NCBI RefSeq assembly: GCF_000764305.2
Contig: NW_025934864.1
Coordinates: forward strand, 1 to 64,000
Length of the DNA: 64,000 nt
Direction of reading: 5' to 3'
Origin: Hyalella azteca
Taxonomy: Eukaryota; Arthropoda; Malacostraca; Amphipoda; Hyalellidae
The notes under the pieces were generated by a model, which was not told the DNA's origin, searched no databases, and was given only the letters and a program-made list of their open reading frames with translations. A program made the position numbers and the translations under genes. This document shows positions 13,801 to 28,800 of this stretch, piece after piece. Each line of letters opens with the position of its first letter. Within the stretch, counting starts at the first letter, position 1.

Positions 13801-16800
13801 CTCTCGAAGTTTGGCGCCATTCCGGTTATCATCTTCCATATGTACAGAATGACATACCTCTCCCGTCCCCTCTGCAGTGAGTACAGACCTAGGCACCTTA
13901 ACCTCTCCCAGTAGTTCAACTCTTCTATCCCACTGATCTTGGAAGTAAAGGTTCGCTGTACACCTTCCAGATGCCGCACTGCGCCGAATGTGAACGGGGT
14001 CCATAGCTGGCAGCAGTATTCAAGAATTGGTATTACAAGGGCTCTAAAGAGCGTGATCATTGGTTACGCTTCTCTAGTTCTGAACATCCGCCCCACCCAA
14101 CTCACCTCTTCACGCAGTCCACCCACAATCACTCCACCGTTCCCTTCCACCCCACAAACCCAGTACACCCCAGTCACTAAAACCTTTTCCACTGAAGGAA
14201 CCAATAATCCAATACCACCCATCTTTTTCACTTCATCCCCACTGCCAACTCAAGTCACACCACCAGCACCCATTCGCCCCCTCTCAACCCACTGACTCGT
14301 GTGGTGGGAGTGAAGGCGACGGTGGTGGCCCCAAGAAGAGGGTAAGAGAGGACTGGCGAGTGGGCGGAGAGGGACACGTCCCATACGTCCACCCCAGTCC
14401 CTCTCGCGGCCGCCACCAGCTGCTGGGACCACGAGCACCAACAAGCATCACAGTATCCGCCCCCGCCATCCTGCCGAGCGCGACTGAATTAAACACTGTT
14501 CGAAATAACCGTGAAAAAGCGGTCTCAGCGGCGTTGTAGTGACAACCGCCCGTGAAAATAAACCATTTCGCCGTTTTTTTCAAACGATGTACGGGCTTCT
14601 AGTGTTTGGTGAGAAATCAGTAGATTGGGGTTTTTCGCGTGCCCTTCGCGTATCGAGAGGATCGATCTACGATGATTTTTCGAACAGTGTGTAATATTCA
14701 GGTTTCAAGGCAATCAGTATAAAATGAGATAATAATTGGATATTAGGCAGGAATTACGGTATAAATGAAGTCATTGCACAAACGCACATTATATACTGTA
14801 ATATACTGTAAAGTACCGTGTAAGGAATTATATAATATTCAGATTTCATCGCAATCATTGGTAAAATTATTTTGCATTCTCTTCGAATAAGTTATTGATC
14901 CTTTGTTCTTCACTTTGAAGCAGAAAAAAAACTTGGTACCGTAATGATAGTCAATTATTCCTTAGTATTGTTACAATATATCATTCCTTGCTAGTTCCTT
15001 TTTAGTACTATAATTTGGAACTAATTTGAAGTTGTTCAGGTGATCCTGAATTCATTAAAACTGTTATCTAAGCAACGAGTCATTCCCTTGAATCAAATGC
15101 TGAATTATTATAAATTGTTCTGATGAGCTGTGGACTCCAAGTAGGTCAATCATTTGATTCATTCACTATAGATTTCACTTGATTACATCGAGGTCAAAAT
15201 ATTTGTTAATTTAATTGAATACTAAAAGACGTTTCTTAGGTTGCTATTATGCAACCTACTCTTTGAGTTTTCATAATATCACCGATGTGATGAGGTCATG
15301 GAATTCTCGAATAATTTTCCTTTGTAAGATAAAATCATCGCACATTAGCACGCAGTGATCATGTCGGGTTTATGATGTAATTCTTTTGAGAATTATTCTT
15401 ACATTTGGAAGTCTTAGGCTTACCTCATCTAGGAAAAAATATCTACTCAAAAAAAATCCTTTATGAAATACCAAATCTAGCCTACCAACAACCCAATGTT
15501 TACTCTTTTTCAACAAAAGAGAACCATGAAAGATCATTAAGATTACCATTAAACAAGGTAAAATTAGCAATAAAATCTGAAAATTTACCAGCTTGAAAAA
15601 ATTTTGCTTATGAAAATAGCCTTGAATTTCTAAGACTCGAAAAATATTGAGGCAAACCTATTCAAAAATCATATGATTTGAAAAAAAAATTTGCAAAATC
15701 GCAATATATAAAAGGTTCAAGAAAACGTTTGTACAAAGCTCATTGATAAATCATAAGCTCTAAAAAAAATTGCTGGCTCAGATAAAATTAGGAAATTTGT
15801 TCGATTTGTTAACAATCTGCCCCATCTCATTATTCACACAACTCGGAAACCATTCATGCAAAACCACGAAAAATCTTATGCGTTCTTATTAGTTACGCCT
15901 ATTGGTCCCTGAAATCGATGCCACCGAATGTTAATCTTCCTAACTCTTTAGGAATATAAAGTACCTGGAAGTGCCGCCTTCAAGTCCCTAGTCGCTAGAA
16001 CTGACGCCTTTCAGTAGCTGTTTCCGAAAAGTGATGAATTTAAGGCCCATAAACTGACGCTTGCGATTTCTTAAAATTAACACCACTCTGTCAATAAAAC
16101 TGGCGCTTGTGTTTTCCTACAACTGCCACCAATTCATCCCTAAAACTGTCCCCTATGTTTCCATGACACTGACGCCAATCCTTCCCTAAAGCTAAAGGCA
16201 ATCCGTCCTTCAACCTGACGCTTGTGTTTCCTTTAAACTCACGCCAATCCATTCCTAAAATTTACAGCTGTGAGACCCCAAGATTTGACGCTTGAGTTGT
16301 CCTAAAACTGAAGCCTGTTTCCCTAAAATTGATGCTAATCCATCCTTATAACCCACCGCTTTTCTCCCCTGAAACTGACGCCTTTGAGACCCCAAAAACT
16401 GACGCCGATCCTTTCCTAAAACTGACGCCTGTGGTCCCATAAAGCTGACGCCTGTGGTCCCATAAAACTGACGCCTGTGGTACCATAAAACTGACACCTG
16501 TGGTCCCATAAAACTAACGCCTGTGGTCCCATAAAACTGACGCCTGTGGTACCATAAAAGTGACTCCTCTGGTCCCATAAAACTCACGATTGTGGTCCCA
16601 TAAAACTAACGCCTGTGGTCCCATAAAACTGACGCCTGTGGTCCCACGAAACTGACTCCTGTGGTACCATAAAAGTGGCACCTATGGTCCCATAAAACTG
16701 ACGCCTGTGGTCCCATGAAACTGACGCCTGTGGTCCCATAAAACTAACGCCTGTGGTCCATAAAACTGACGCCTGTGGTCCCCTGTAACTGACGCCTCAC

Positions 16801-19800
16801 CTTAGGCACGCGCAGCACGACGAGAGGCGCCGCCGGCTTGTCGATGCTCCACACGCGGATGGTTTCGTCCATCGCCGCCGAGAGGAAAATGGTTGGCGCA
16901 TCATCGGCGCGCTTCTCCCTCCGCTCTTTGCGATGATCGCCGCGTGAACTCCGCACTATTTTCGAGGGATCATCCTGCAGGATTTTTTCGGCCACGGAAT
17001 CTACACGTTGATTTAGCCTCTCATTTTTGCCGCTGCTGGAAACGGAAATTACAGGATTGGGAGATGCAGAGCGAGGAGTTGAATCGGCGTTGTAAGCCGC
17101 TTCTGATATTTCCGGATTTCCCTTCGTCGGTTCGGATAGTGTTGCATTTGAGTTTTCATTTCCAATTTCATCGATTTTGTTATTTTGTCCATCTATTTGT
17201 TCTGACTTTTGTGTTTGTTCTGATGATTCAGTTATCTCTTCATTAAATTTATTCTTGATTTCATCTTGCTTCTCTTCTTTTATGTTTTTATCATTTATTG
17301 AAGAACTTCCTGCAACATCATCAATTGTTTCTGTTAATTGGCTAGCAGGAGACTGGTCTCTTGTGGGGTTTTGTTTACCAGGTATTGCTTCTTCAGCGTC
17401 AGTGGACTGCTGGGTTCGCCCTGTAACAATTATGGAAAAGTAGGAAATTTTCAGTTCATGTATGAATTATTTCAAAAAATGGCACTGAAAGTTACGGTTT
17501 TAAAATAGGATCCAATCAACATATCGAAAATTTTAAATACATGATAAAATTGCTGGGGTTATTGTTTATTGTTGTAATATTATTGTTTGTAATAGTTATT
17601 GTTTGTAATGCAAATGCCGTCTTTGGATTCTTACATTGAAAATTCTTCCATTGTCTTCAAATGGGAACAAATTACTTAAATGGTAGATAAATATGCTAGG
17701 TTTATTACAAAAATAACTTCAATATTTTGTCATGTGCACGACGCAACCCCAAGCTTCTTAGGTATTAAATGTCATCAGTAGCAGCACCAGCCAAATGTGG
17801 ACCTTCGTTAGAAGGTACTTCGTGTGTGCAGCGAAGATTCTTTCAGTAAATGAATCATGTTATATGTAACGACAGTTGAAGATCTAAAATTAATTATCCG
17901 AGTGGGAGACGTATCATCGGCAGATGTGTTGTCAGTTGACATGCTGCCAAAAATATATGGTCAGTAGAAATATACTCGATAAAAGTAATGTGAGTTGACG
18001 GCTTGTCAGCCTAAAATAAGCGCAGTTGACATGTCGTCGGCAGATTTCCCAGCCGTTAACGTCCTAGCAATAGACCTAAAATCAGTAACCTTATTGTCCT
18101 TAAATTATAGGTCGATTGGCGTCTCAAAAGGATTCGAACAGGAAACGATTAACAGAATTGATGTTAGAGAAAAGGGCAAATTTAAATCAGGTTTTATTAA
18201 TACCAATTTTTCTTTTTTCGTTTATTGACTTCCACCCTTCAGGTCTTCATTATTTCCTGGATGGTTGCTAGCTGACGAGGACCTTTAAGAAATACAAAGC
18301 ATTGTACAGTTCTGTTTGAGCAATTATACATGTGAATAATCTGTGTGCCTAAATGAACTGAACCTGCATGACTGCGAACTCGAGAACATCAGCACAGAGG
18401 CAGGGAGCGGTCCCCAGCAGTGAAAACATCTTAAGTGACGTTTAAATAACGAGTATCAGACTTACCATAAGTGGACGTTGCCCGTGACGGGCTGACGTAC
18501 CATAAGTGGACGTTGCCCGTGACGGGCTGACGTACCATAAGTGGACGTTGCCCGTGACGGGCTAACCATAAGTGGACAGACGTACCATAAGTGGACAGAC
18601 GTACCATAAGTGGACAGTCGTACCATAAGTGGACAGACGTACCATAAGTGGACAGACGTACCATAAGTGGAGAGACGTACCATAAGTAGACAGACGTACC
18701 ATAAGTGGACGTTGCCCGTGACGGGCTGCGGGAAGTTGCCCGTCGCAGCGCTGCACCAGAGGACCGCCACGCGACACGGGTCACACGGGCCGTGTGGCCG
18801 ACGTACACTTGCACGCAACGGTCCCGTTCATACGTCCTGCACTATACGGGCCACACATTAACGGCTTCTTCAAGCAATTAACTGAGGTTTTAGTTATTTA
18901 AATACAGAAAAATCATGCTTTAAAATAAACTCATTATTTATTTAAAAATAGAAAAATCAAGTTCCCAAAGAAAGCTTTCTGAAAATCTGAGTAAAGCGTT
19001 TAAAAATGCAGATAATTTTTCAAAACGGGTGAGTAAATAGTACACAACAATAAATGTAAAACTAAAGAATTAAAATGAAATAATTTTGCCCAAGTGACTA
19101 TAACTGAAATATAAATTGTCGTTCAGATAATTATGGAGTTAAATGAACATACGCCTATCGACCAGGAGATATGTAAATACTATAAATTTTTCCGGGGTTT
19201 TTCTCACGTTGATAGCTCAACAAAAACCTCGTTCAAAACAGCGATTCCAGAATTAAATTGACGTGCAATCTCGTTATTTTGATTTCCGACAACACTGTTA
19301 ATTTGGCCATGTCTATCTTTTTCTCATTTATTTTAATAGTTCTATAGCGTGACCATTGGAACGTTTTATAAAAATTTATATTATGCCTCTACGATTTCCA
19401 AGCCTCATTGTAACGTTTTTTATTATTGTTATGAAATTCAAAACAGCCAATTAATCATTAATAATGGCTTTTTCAACTGGAAAAAATTACTTATAGCTTC
19501 ATGAAATCCATTCAATCCCATTGCCTAAACCTAAATAGAAGCACAATTAGTATTAACAGGGCAATTTTCATTATAAAAGCACTGATTGCCCGCTAATTTT
19601 AACGAATATAAGGCAATCACTGTATATTTAATAATATAATATTTAATAATATTTTTACCAAGCGAGCGCTATATATTTGACTCGTATGAGGTCGTCTCAT
19701 TTGTGATAGGAAACTAGGTTAATTAAGGTCCTAATGATTTATTGGGTTATAATAATTTGTTTTGAGCTCCACAAAGATAGCTAATTAGAATTTTTAGGTC

Positions 19801-22800
19801 TGCTTACTGATGTTATTTGCGAGATTTTCAGAGAAAATACAACGTACGTATTACTTGAATCTGGTGTTTATAGGCTGAATAAGATCCTGATGTAATCCAA
19901 GAGGTTAAATAAGAAGTATGGATATAGGCATGACTTACATCATATATGTACGTACGCATGACTTACATTATGTTTGTACGTAGACATGACTTAAATCTTG
20001 TATGGTGAATGACTTACTATCCTGAATGAATTATGGCTTGACGTGCCTCATATATGAATATTGACATGACATTATTCTACTTGGATATTGGCATGATTTA
20101 TCTCATGTATGAATATTGACATGATTATTATCCTGCATGGATGTAGGCATGACTCACATCATGAATGAATAATAGCAAAACTTACACCATGTATGTATGA
20201 ATATTGACATGACTTATTTATTATCCTGCATGGATATAGGTGTGACTTATTTCATGCTCGTGAACGTATTCCACGAAATCTCAGTTGCTAAAGTAGAAGT
20301 TTATACAATCAGCTTCACGAATAACGATTTTCATTTACGATTTAAGACTAAAGAACCTGCGCTCAGTTTTGTCAGCTTCTTGAAGACCGTTTAGCAAGCC
20401 ATGCCCTGAAAATTTCTTAACACACATGAATTTAATAGTCGACTTAAAAGTGTAATTTGCTTTTTTAGTGCATTCTGAATCTGTTTGAGTCATCGAATAA
20501 TTGAAGATTATCAGCCATATAAATGGATTATTGAAATTAAAAGGAATTTGTAGTAGACCAATCACGAATTACACACATCCAAGCGCGTGTGTAATTCATG
20601 CGCAAGTACATTATAATTTTTGCTGTAATATAATTCATGTATACTATAATGATATCTAGTATTTCATATATTATATAATAATTTGTGGCGTAATGTTAGT
20701 GAGTGTACAAGGGGTAAATAAACTTCACAATACAGACCACGTAAAAATGTTCCAAGCACATGCAACACTAACTACTCACCAACAAGACGTGGCCGCTGAG
20801 GGTGCCTACAAGATACGTCGTTTTATCACCAGGTCTAAAATCCAAGCAAGACCCAGACTCAGGTCTGCTTAGTAGCATCGCTAGGACGGTGTCATTGGCG
20901 CCTGATTTATCATCCTGTAGCTTCTCCTTCTCTCGATCTATACCGGCTGCCGAACTCGCCTTGGGCTCACAAGAAATATGGCCACCTTTAATAGATCTCC
21001 CGTGTTTGCCTGGAGATCGCCCGATGGAATGGATACCTGGAATGGCCTTCGCAATCCCAGTGAGCTTCTGAATAGCAGGTAACCTTATCGCAGAATCATT
21101 TGGATTTAATCCAGTCGGTCCACCGTCTTTCAATTCATCTTCGTGTCCTGTGAGGCGGGAGTCATATACAAATTTAACTCCATCTTCTGCCCGTATTCCA
21201 TCATTGTGAGGAGAAACACTTTCTTTGATATTCAAGCCGCCGAACTCAGTCTGATTTTCTCGGTCTTCTTCATCTTCATTATTGAAGTTTCGAAGACAGA
21301 GCGCAGGGTTCGACAGTTCTGCCTGGCCCCGGAACTTGTTGAAACTTAACCAAGAGGGGAGACGAATCTTCAGCAGCACTGTGGAAAAATATCGAAGATT
21401 ACAATCCCATTGATTGCTTTTACAAATAATTCCTTGAGAAAATGCATCTTCTTAATCAAATTTCTTAATAATGATAAGGCATGTCAGAATAAATACACGT
21501 TAATGATCAAGGGAACAGGAGATGTGTGGATATGGTGGATGAATACAGAGAGGAGAGTGCATCACTACAGTGAGGGGAGTGCATCACTACAGTGAGGGGA
21601 GATCATCACTACAGTGAGGGGAGTGCATCACTACAGTGAGGGGAGTGCATCACTACAGTGAGGGGAGTGCATCACTACAGTGAGGGGAGTGCATNTGCTA
21701 CTTCGTGCAGTACATTAGTGTACTACATTGTCAATAACGAGCAGTATTGTGCTACTTCGTGCAGTACATTAGTGTACTACATTGTCAATAACGAGCAGTA
21801 TTGTGCTACTTCGTGCAGTACATTAGTGTACTACATTGTCAATAACGAGCAGTATTGTGCTACTTCGTGCAGTACATTAGTGTACTACATTGTCAATAAC
21901 GAGCAGTATTGTGCTACTTCGTGCAGTACATTAGTGTACTACATTGTCAATAACGAGCAGTATTGTGCTACTTCGTGCAGTACATTAGTGTACTACATTG
22001 TCAATAACGAGCAGTATTGTGCTACTTCGTGCAGTACATTAGTGTACTACATTGTCAATAACGAGCAGTATTGTGCTACTTCGTGCAGTACATTAGTGTA
22101 CTACATTGTCAATAACGAGCAGTATTGTGCTACTTCGTGCAGTACATTAGTGTACTACATTGTCAATAACGAGCAGTATTGTGCTACTTCGTGCAGTACA
22201 TTAGTGTACTACATTGTCAATAACGAGCAGTATTGTGCTACTTCGTGCAGTACATTAGTGTACTACATTGTCAATAACGAGCAGTATTGTGCTACTTCGT
22301 GCAGTACATTAGTGTACTACATTGTCAATAACGAGCAGTATTGTGCTACTTCGTGCAGTACATTAGTGTACTACATTGTCAATAACGAGCAGTATTGTGC
22401 TACTTCGTGCAGTACATTAGTGTACTACATTGTCAATAACGAGCAGTATTGTGCTACTTCGTGCAGTACATTAGTGTAGTACATTGTCAATAACGAGCAG
22501 TATTGTACTGCAACGTGCAGTAAATTAGTGTACTACACGTTAATGTGAAGTTAACTGCTAACGCTACATTAATAAAATATATTGACATTAATGCGAAGTA
22601 GTGTAACACATTTTATTCACGTACATTTTTTGGCCACATGCACATGTATGACAAGTAGAGTACAATATCGATTGTACACTAGTTAATTGTATGACTATTA
22701 GTCTCCTGAATGTGACTTGCTGAGATGAATTGCATTTACATATACCGAGAACACTGAATCGGATGAGATATTAAGTGCAATTTATGTATGAATAAACTAG

Positions 22801-25800
22801 TGTTAAAAAGTATTTTGAATTTGATGTTTCTTTGTAATTTTTTAACTTTCTAGATCAGAATTGTGGCAGCGGACACTATAATGTCACCTACCCATAAATA
22901 CTTTTCTTAATTTAGAAATTAAGCGTGCGTGAGTCGGTATGTGGTCGACCTGTAATTAATGCAAAGCAATATAGTATTGAAGCGCTCAAAGAAATGAGTG
23001 AGGCTTTGTCCAAACAGCGATGCACTTCCTGCACGTGGGTGGGTTATCCTGACCCAGTTTGTCCAAATGTGATGCACTTCCTGCACGTGGGTGGGTCATC
23101 CTGACCCAGTTTGTCAACGCTAAAGGGCTCAAAATTAGCCTATCGGTTCGCTCTCTGCTCGTTCTGTGGGTAAGAAAAATAATCACTATTCGGCAATATA
23201 ACCCTTTCATTTATCTCAATGATGGATTTCAACTGATACGGGTTTCATGTTTTTTTTTCTTCCAGCCAATCCATTTTATTTACAGCACGTGGGTTTCGCT
23301 CCTCCGACTGGCACAACACAAGTTTAAAGAACATATCATTACGTATTCAACACATTTAACACAAATTCAAGTGCATTAGAAAATTGAACCGCATAAATTT
23401 TAGAATTCAGTATAAGTAAAGTGGCCCATTCTTTCTCAATAGCTTGCATTTGATGTTCAGATCCCAGCCAATATACATTTCGAGGGCTTGCAATTGAATA
23501 ATATTTAAAATTCATCACCTTTAGCTCAACGCAGAAAATGAAAAGCATCCATCTGATCAACTATGTCACAAAATTTTCACAAATAACATACAAATTTCAT
23601 TGATTCGATCTTCATATCCTACATTTTTTAAGTTACATAAATAAATTATCGTATCATGATGTAAACATAGAAAAGACGACATATTGTTTTAAATTTCGGT
23701 GTTTGTTTGGAGTGGTGGCAATGTATGGAATAAGAGCTGTAGGGCCAATATTTTGCACAACTGTTAAGATCAATCCTAAAATGACATTCCAAAATTCCCT
23801 AAAAGAGCCGAGCATCATAATTCGAAAGAAAATGCAGTTAGGCAGGACATGCCTATGCGATTCAAAGGTCCAAGGGAGCGGCAACGTGGGACTCAGGATG
23901 GGACAAGCCCCATTACCAGCCATCATTAGCAGGGTAGGGCAGTCATAACACCCCCCGAGGCTCGCCAAAGCATATTAAGTTGCCTAAATCCTCGGTCTCA
24001 TCAGAGGAAGCTCGTGCCGTGGGCGGGCGACATGGTCATTGCAATGTCGCAATAAATGCAACATCTGAAACGCAATAATGGAGCAGGAAACTCGTTGTTG
24101 CGTGAGATAAAATGACTCCATGTTAATCTGGTATCCAATGCTCTTGGCAAAACGTTGGGCTGTAAATGATTGAAGAAATAAATTATTGGTCAAATAAAAT
24201 GCATGGAAATTCATACGGAACTTTGTAGTGCTCATATAACATCTGTTTATAAATAGAAATGAATTAATCCACGCTGCCTAAGAACTGAAATGCCATCGTA
24301 CGACAGATGACATTCCTAATGCAATAATATGACTGTAACCTCAAGGTTACAAGGGCTAAGACGTTGCAGTATTAATCCCTTAAGGCAGTTGTTCTCCAGG
24401 CACGTATATAACAATGATGAATTTCGCTAATAGGTGGAGCTTGGCCAAGCTAGTTTTTTATTTATTCCAGCTATTTTTATAGAAATGGATTGTTTTTCGT
24501 AAATTAATATTCTTTTTAACTTGAATTAATTATCCATGTGCAGTATTTGAGTTGAATGCGTAAATTGGTAAGGCAAAATGATTGCTTTTCCCGCTTCTAA
24601 ACTATTGAGGACACTTTAAAAACTTGTTCGAGTCGTAGAAAGTTAAGCGAATTAATCTCAGCGTGGTCAAGGGCTAGTTCATTATTCTAGAGAGAGTGTA
24701 AGGAAAGAAAAATTCCTCTTTAAACGCAAATTGCCTCTTAATAAATAATATAGATAATAAAAAATAGCAACAAAATTTACCATATTTCAAATGAAAGGCT
24801 TCGGAAAGCAGGTTCATCAAAAGTTCGAAATTTTAAGACGGTGATAGTGTAAACCGAGTTGGGTAATTACGATTCATATAAATTGATGCTCACTGAACCA
24901 CGTTGTTATTTAATATCCTTCAAACCACACAGCATCCCCGGCAAACCTCTTTCAAAAAATTCGGGCAACTACGACAATGCATCAAACAGCTTCGCTTGAA
25001 GGTACCTCGTAAACTTTTAGTCTAAGGTTTTCTCGGACAACAAAAACTCGGTTTTTCGACGATAAACCTTCGAAGCCTTGCACAAGAATTCCCTAGAAAC
25101 GTCTTCATTCTTCGACCAAAGTAGGAAATTCTTTTTGCTCTGACAAGAGCAAGTTCTCCTCTAGACACCTTAGCCTCAATCAATCATGGAAGCGGCGAAT
25201 ATTCATGAGGTCGCCTTGTTCTATTAGAGCTTCCATGGCAATAAGACAATATGTCCTGGGATACGATAATTATTGTGAACAACTTGAAACTCATTAAGGA
25301 GAAAAAATTGTTTTATCGTGATTATTTAGTTGATGAAAGTCAGTGTATATTTCTTACTCTGTATGTGATGACAGTAAAAACGTAAATAATAATTTTTTTA
25401 ATTTGGCCTAAGACTAATTTGATGAGTAAGACTGTATACATTCATTTTGTTATGACATTTATCTATTTATCATTATTCTATAATTTTCATAACAAATTTT
25501 AAGTTCCAATGCTGTTAAATTCGTGGCCGCCGCAGATTCCAGGAATTCTCTTGAATTTGAAAGATTTTAGAGAATATTCCTTATTATACCCAAATTTTCA
25601 TACCCGTCGTGCCTGTCGCGCTCTATGGAATTTAGCGCGTCTTGGCATTCATGCTGAAGATTAATGAATTTCTCGTGAAAACGATTAAATTGAGAACGGA
25701 AATTTGCATATTGCTTCTGCCTTAATGCGTCCCAAGAAGTTTGAATTCTATTTATAAGCCTATATATATTCAGTAATTTCATTACAATTTGGGAACGCTT

Positions 25801-28800
25801 ATTCAATTTGAAATTAAACATAATTCCTGTTCCGAAACTGAATATTTAATGCAGCTTTCCGTCCAATTCTTACTTGGATTTTAAAGACCTATTTTATTTT
25901 CAATCAAGTAAAATAATAAATACAATCCATCTACAGATAAATCGCTCTTTTTTCTTATTTTCTAGTCGAAAACCTGTGTTGTTAAACCACGGATGCTAAT
26001 TTTTAGCAATCGCAATTTTCATATTCAGCGATCTCGTTTTTTCGCTTTACAATATTTTTTTTTTTTTATTTTGTTATCCTAGCACACTTAACGTTGCTAT
26101 ATTGGTCACCTCGGTCTTGAATAGCGGGCCTTTAAGATTCAAGCCTTGCTTGAGAGTTAGTGAACGTTTGAGTATCCCTCAAGTCCTTTAATTACATTCA
26201 ATTTTAGATTTTTGGCATCTATTCCATTAATTGATGTCCGATTAAATTATCTCCTGTCACTAGATTTCTTACAAATTAAACGAAACATGTGGTGTCACTG
26301 GCCTGTATCGCCAAGCTCGTAAAACCATTGGTCTGATATCAATTGAATTTGAACTCTCGGCACGAATTCAGCATTTCTTGAGGTGTTCTGCAATGGACCA
26401 TTTCCGGACTCCATAATCTGGCATCAGGGACTAACTCCACGGAAGAGATCGCTTCCAAACGGTAATGGGCCATTTCAAAGCTCAACGTTGAGCTCTCATT
26501 GATTATATAACTCATTAAGAAGAACTTAGAGGGAGTTAGTGCTTATAAATGAAACATAGTTCAGTAGAGCTCCAACTTTAGCTTCTTATTCAGCTTATAT
26601 TATTTATAGGCTGCATCGTATCAAGCTACGTTTTCCAAATACTCTTCTTTGATTTATGTTTAATCTAGAAAAATCATTATCCCTGCATATTCTTCATTAA
26701 TTTCCAGAACAGAAAAAAAATTTTGCCATTCTCATGGGAAGTGATAGCTAAGTATATTATAGCTCATTTTATTTAAAATATCCACATTATACCCTTCACA
26801 TCCAGATCTTAAATCTCACAACGCTTCCACCACATCTTCAAAAAATTACAGCACAATCATCACGAAATGCAGACAATATCCTCACAATATCTCTACGGCA
26901 TCAAGGCAAAACATCCGCGTAAAATCCCTTCAATATCATTAAAACATCTTAACAAAACAACCATACAGAGCATCTCCTCAATGCTCTTACAATATTCGGA
27001 CATAACACCCACAACACAGAAGTCACACAAAATCCTCACAACATCTGAGGAATTATACCCAAAACATTCAATAAACGACATCACAATTACCCCTTTACCT
27101 TAAGGAATTCATGTCTCGGTCAAAACCAAGTGCGACTCACACCACACACACAGGGTGTTTACCTCGCCTCATTCATTCGAGGTGCTCAATGCTCATGCAC
27201 ATCTCAATAACTCAAGTGAGCACCTCACCTCCTCTACACCAGTGCTGCACATCTCACCCTCTCACCTGAAGTGCACATCTCACCCTCTCACCTAAGGCGC
27301 ACATCTTCCTCTCCCCACCAGAGCTTGCTTGTCACCCTCTCACTTAAGGTGCATATCTGATATCTCACCCTCTCACCTAAGATGCACATCTTCCTCTCCC
27401 CACCAGAGCTTGCTTGTCACCCTCTCACTTAAGGTGCACATCTCACCCCCCCCCCCACCAGAGCTTGCATCTCACCGCCTCCCCTTACCTGAACTTTTCA
27501 TCTCGCCGCCCCCAGGGTCAACGGTCCACTCCCTGACGAGGCCATCCTCCGAGACGCTCACCAAGCACCGCGCTTGAGTCCCGGTCTGCTGAAGTGTTGC
27601 AGTTGTTACGTCACCACAGCATAATCGATAAGTTTGCGAATTTATTGGTTGGAATCTGTTTGGAAATAAGCTTATTATGATTGTCAATGCTGAATGTGGA
27701 TGAATATCATCACATGAACGCCAAAAATTGTTAATTCTATGTTAAATAAAGATTTTCGACATGCAGATCAACGGATATTCTGAGAGTTGAACAGCAAGTG
27801 CGTGTCAACAATGCAAAACATGCGCATAAGCTAGACGCTTTCAGCCGGCCTATCAAAGAAGATCCAGAAAATGTGCAGTCACTGCTGCAACTGCAGGAAA
27901 TCCGAGAGAAATTCTTATCACACCACTGAAGAATTTGTTCACAAGGCAAAGCATCGAGAAGCTCAAGTCTCGAATGGCATCAAATAAAGAATGCTTCGTA
28001 AGCCACGCCATGTTGTTCGCTGCAAGAGAGTGCAGCCGGAATGCTTTCCTGACCGTCCCTGGCTAAGGTCGAAAAGATTTTTGGCGCCTGCCTTCCGAAG
28101 AAACCGAATGACTAGGTCTAGGAAACCAGGAAATGATTTGTATGAAGAGAAAAAGTGTATGTATGCAAATGAACGTAACATCAAGCGATGAAAATGAGCG
28201 GGGACACAGTGTGCCCAAGATTTTTATTCAAAAAACTTACTTGAAAATCGAAATATGTTTAACGATAGGAAGTGGTTTTTCAGAACTAACTAATGAGCTG
28301 TCTAAAATTCGAAAAACTTTATTCAACCTCAACACTCTGAATATTAAGCCAGGTTCCTAAACGACCAGATACCAAAACAAAATTTGTTATTGACAAGTAA
28401 AAAATGAGCTTGATTACTACTGTAATAACAGGCATCTCACTGAATTATCATATAATTTTTTTCACTCGAGACTTTAATTCGTAAAAAATAACGATGATTT
28501 TCTGAATAATATTCACCCCATAGGTGTTCTGTATAAAGGATGCAATTCATGTACTCTCATAGTTCTCCGTTTATTACGATTTCACACAAATTAATTTCGA
28601 ATGAAGTAATGCAATGAAGGTAGATTTAAATCATTCATAAGATCCAAGTGTACAGCTGCTACCCTCGTCCATCCCACGTATTTCTCGTGATTGACATGAA
28701 GAGGCCAGGATTTCAGGTCACCAAATCACAGGCAATGTAGTTTAGCAGAACTCGACAGCCGTCCATGATTAGCGCTCTAGTTACTAATTAATTCTGAAGT

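Larger units (their letters stand above)
4558..14296. other. Last dynein intron (9.7 kb), transposon-rich
   Basis: Contains the 34-bp array, a possible MITE, the Penelope-like palindrome, the 39-bp array and the LINE fragment listed separately. The remainder, including 8820-10440 and 11300-12900, is AT-rich with no recognisable feature. Confidence 0.6.

Noticed and set aside
13410..14295. Plus-strand frames over the LINE fragment
   Set aside because: Shadows of the minus-strand reverse transcriptase remnant.
21658..22479. 273-residue open frame of an 18-residue repeat
   Set aside because: A by-product of a stop-free 54-bp satellite; no flanking coding sequence.
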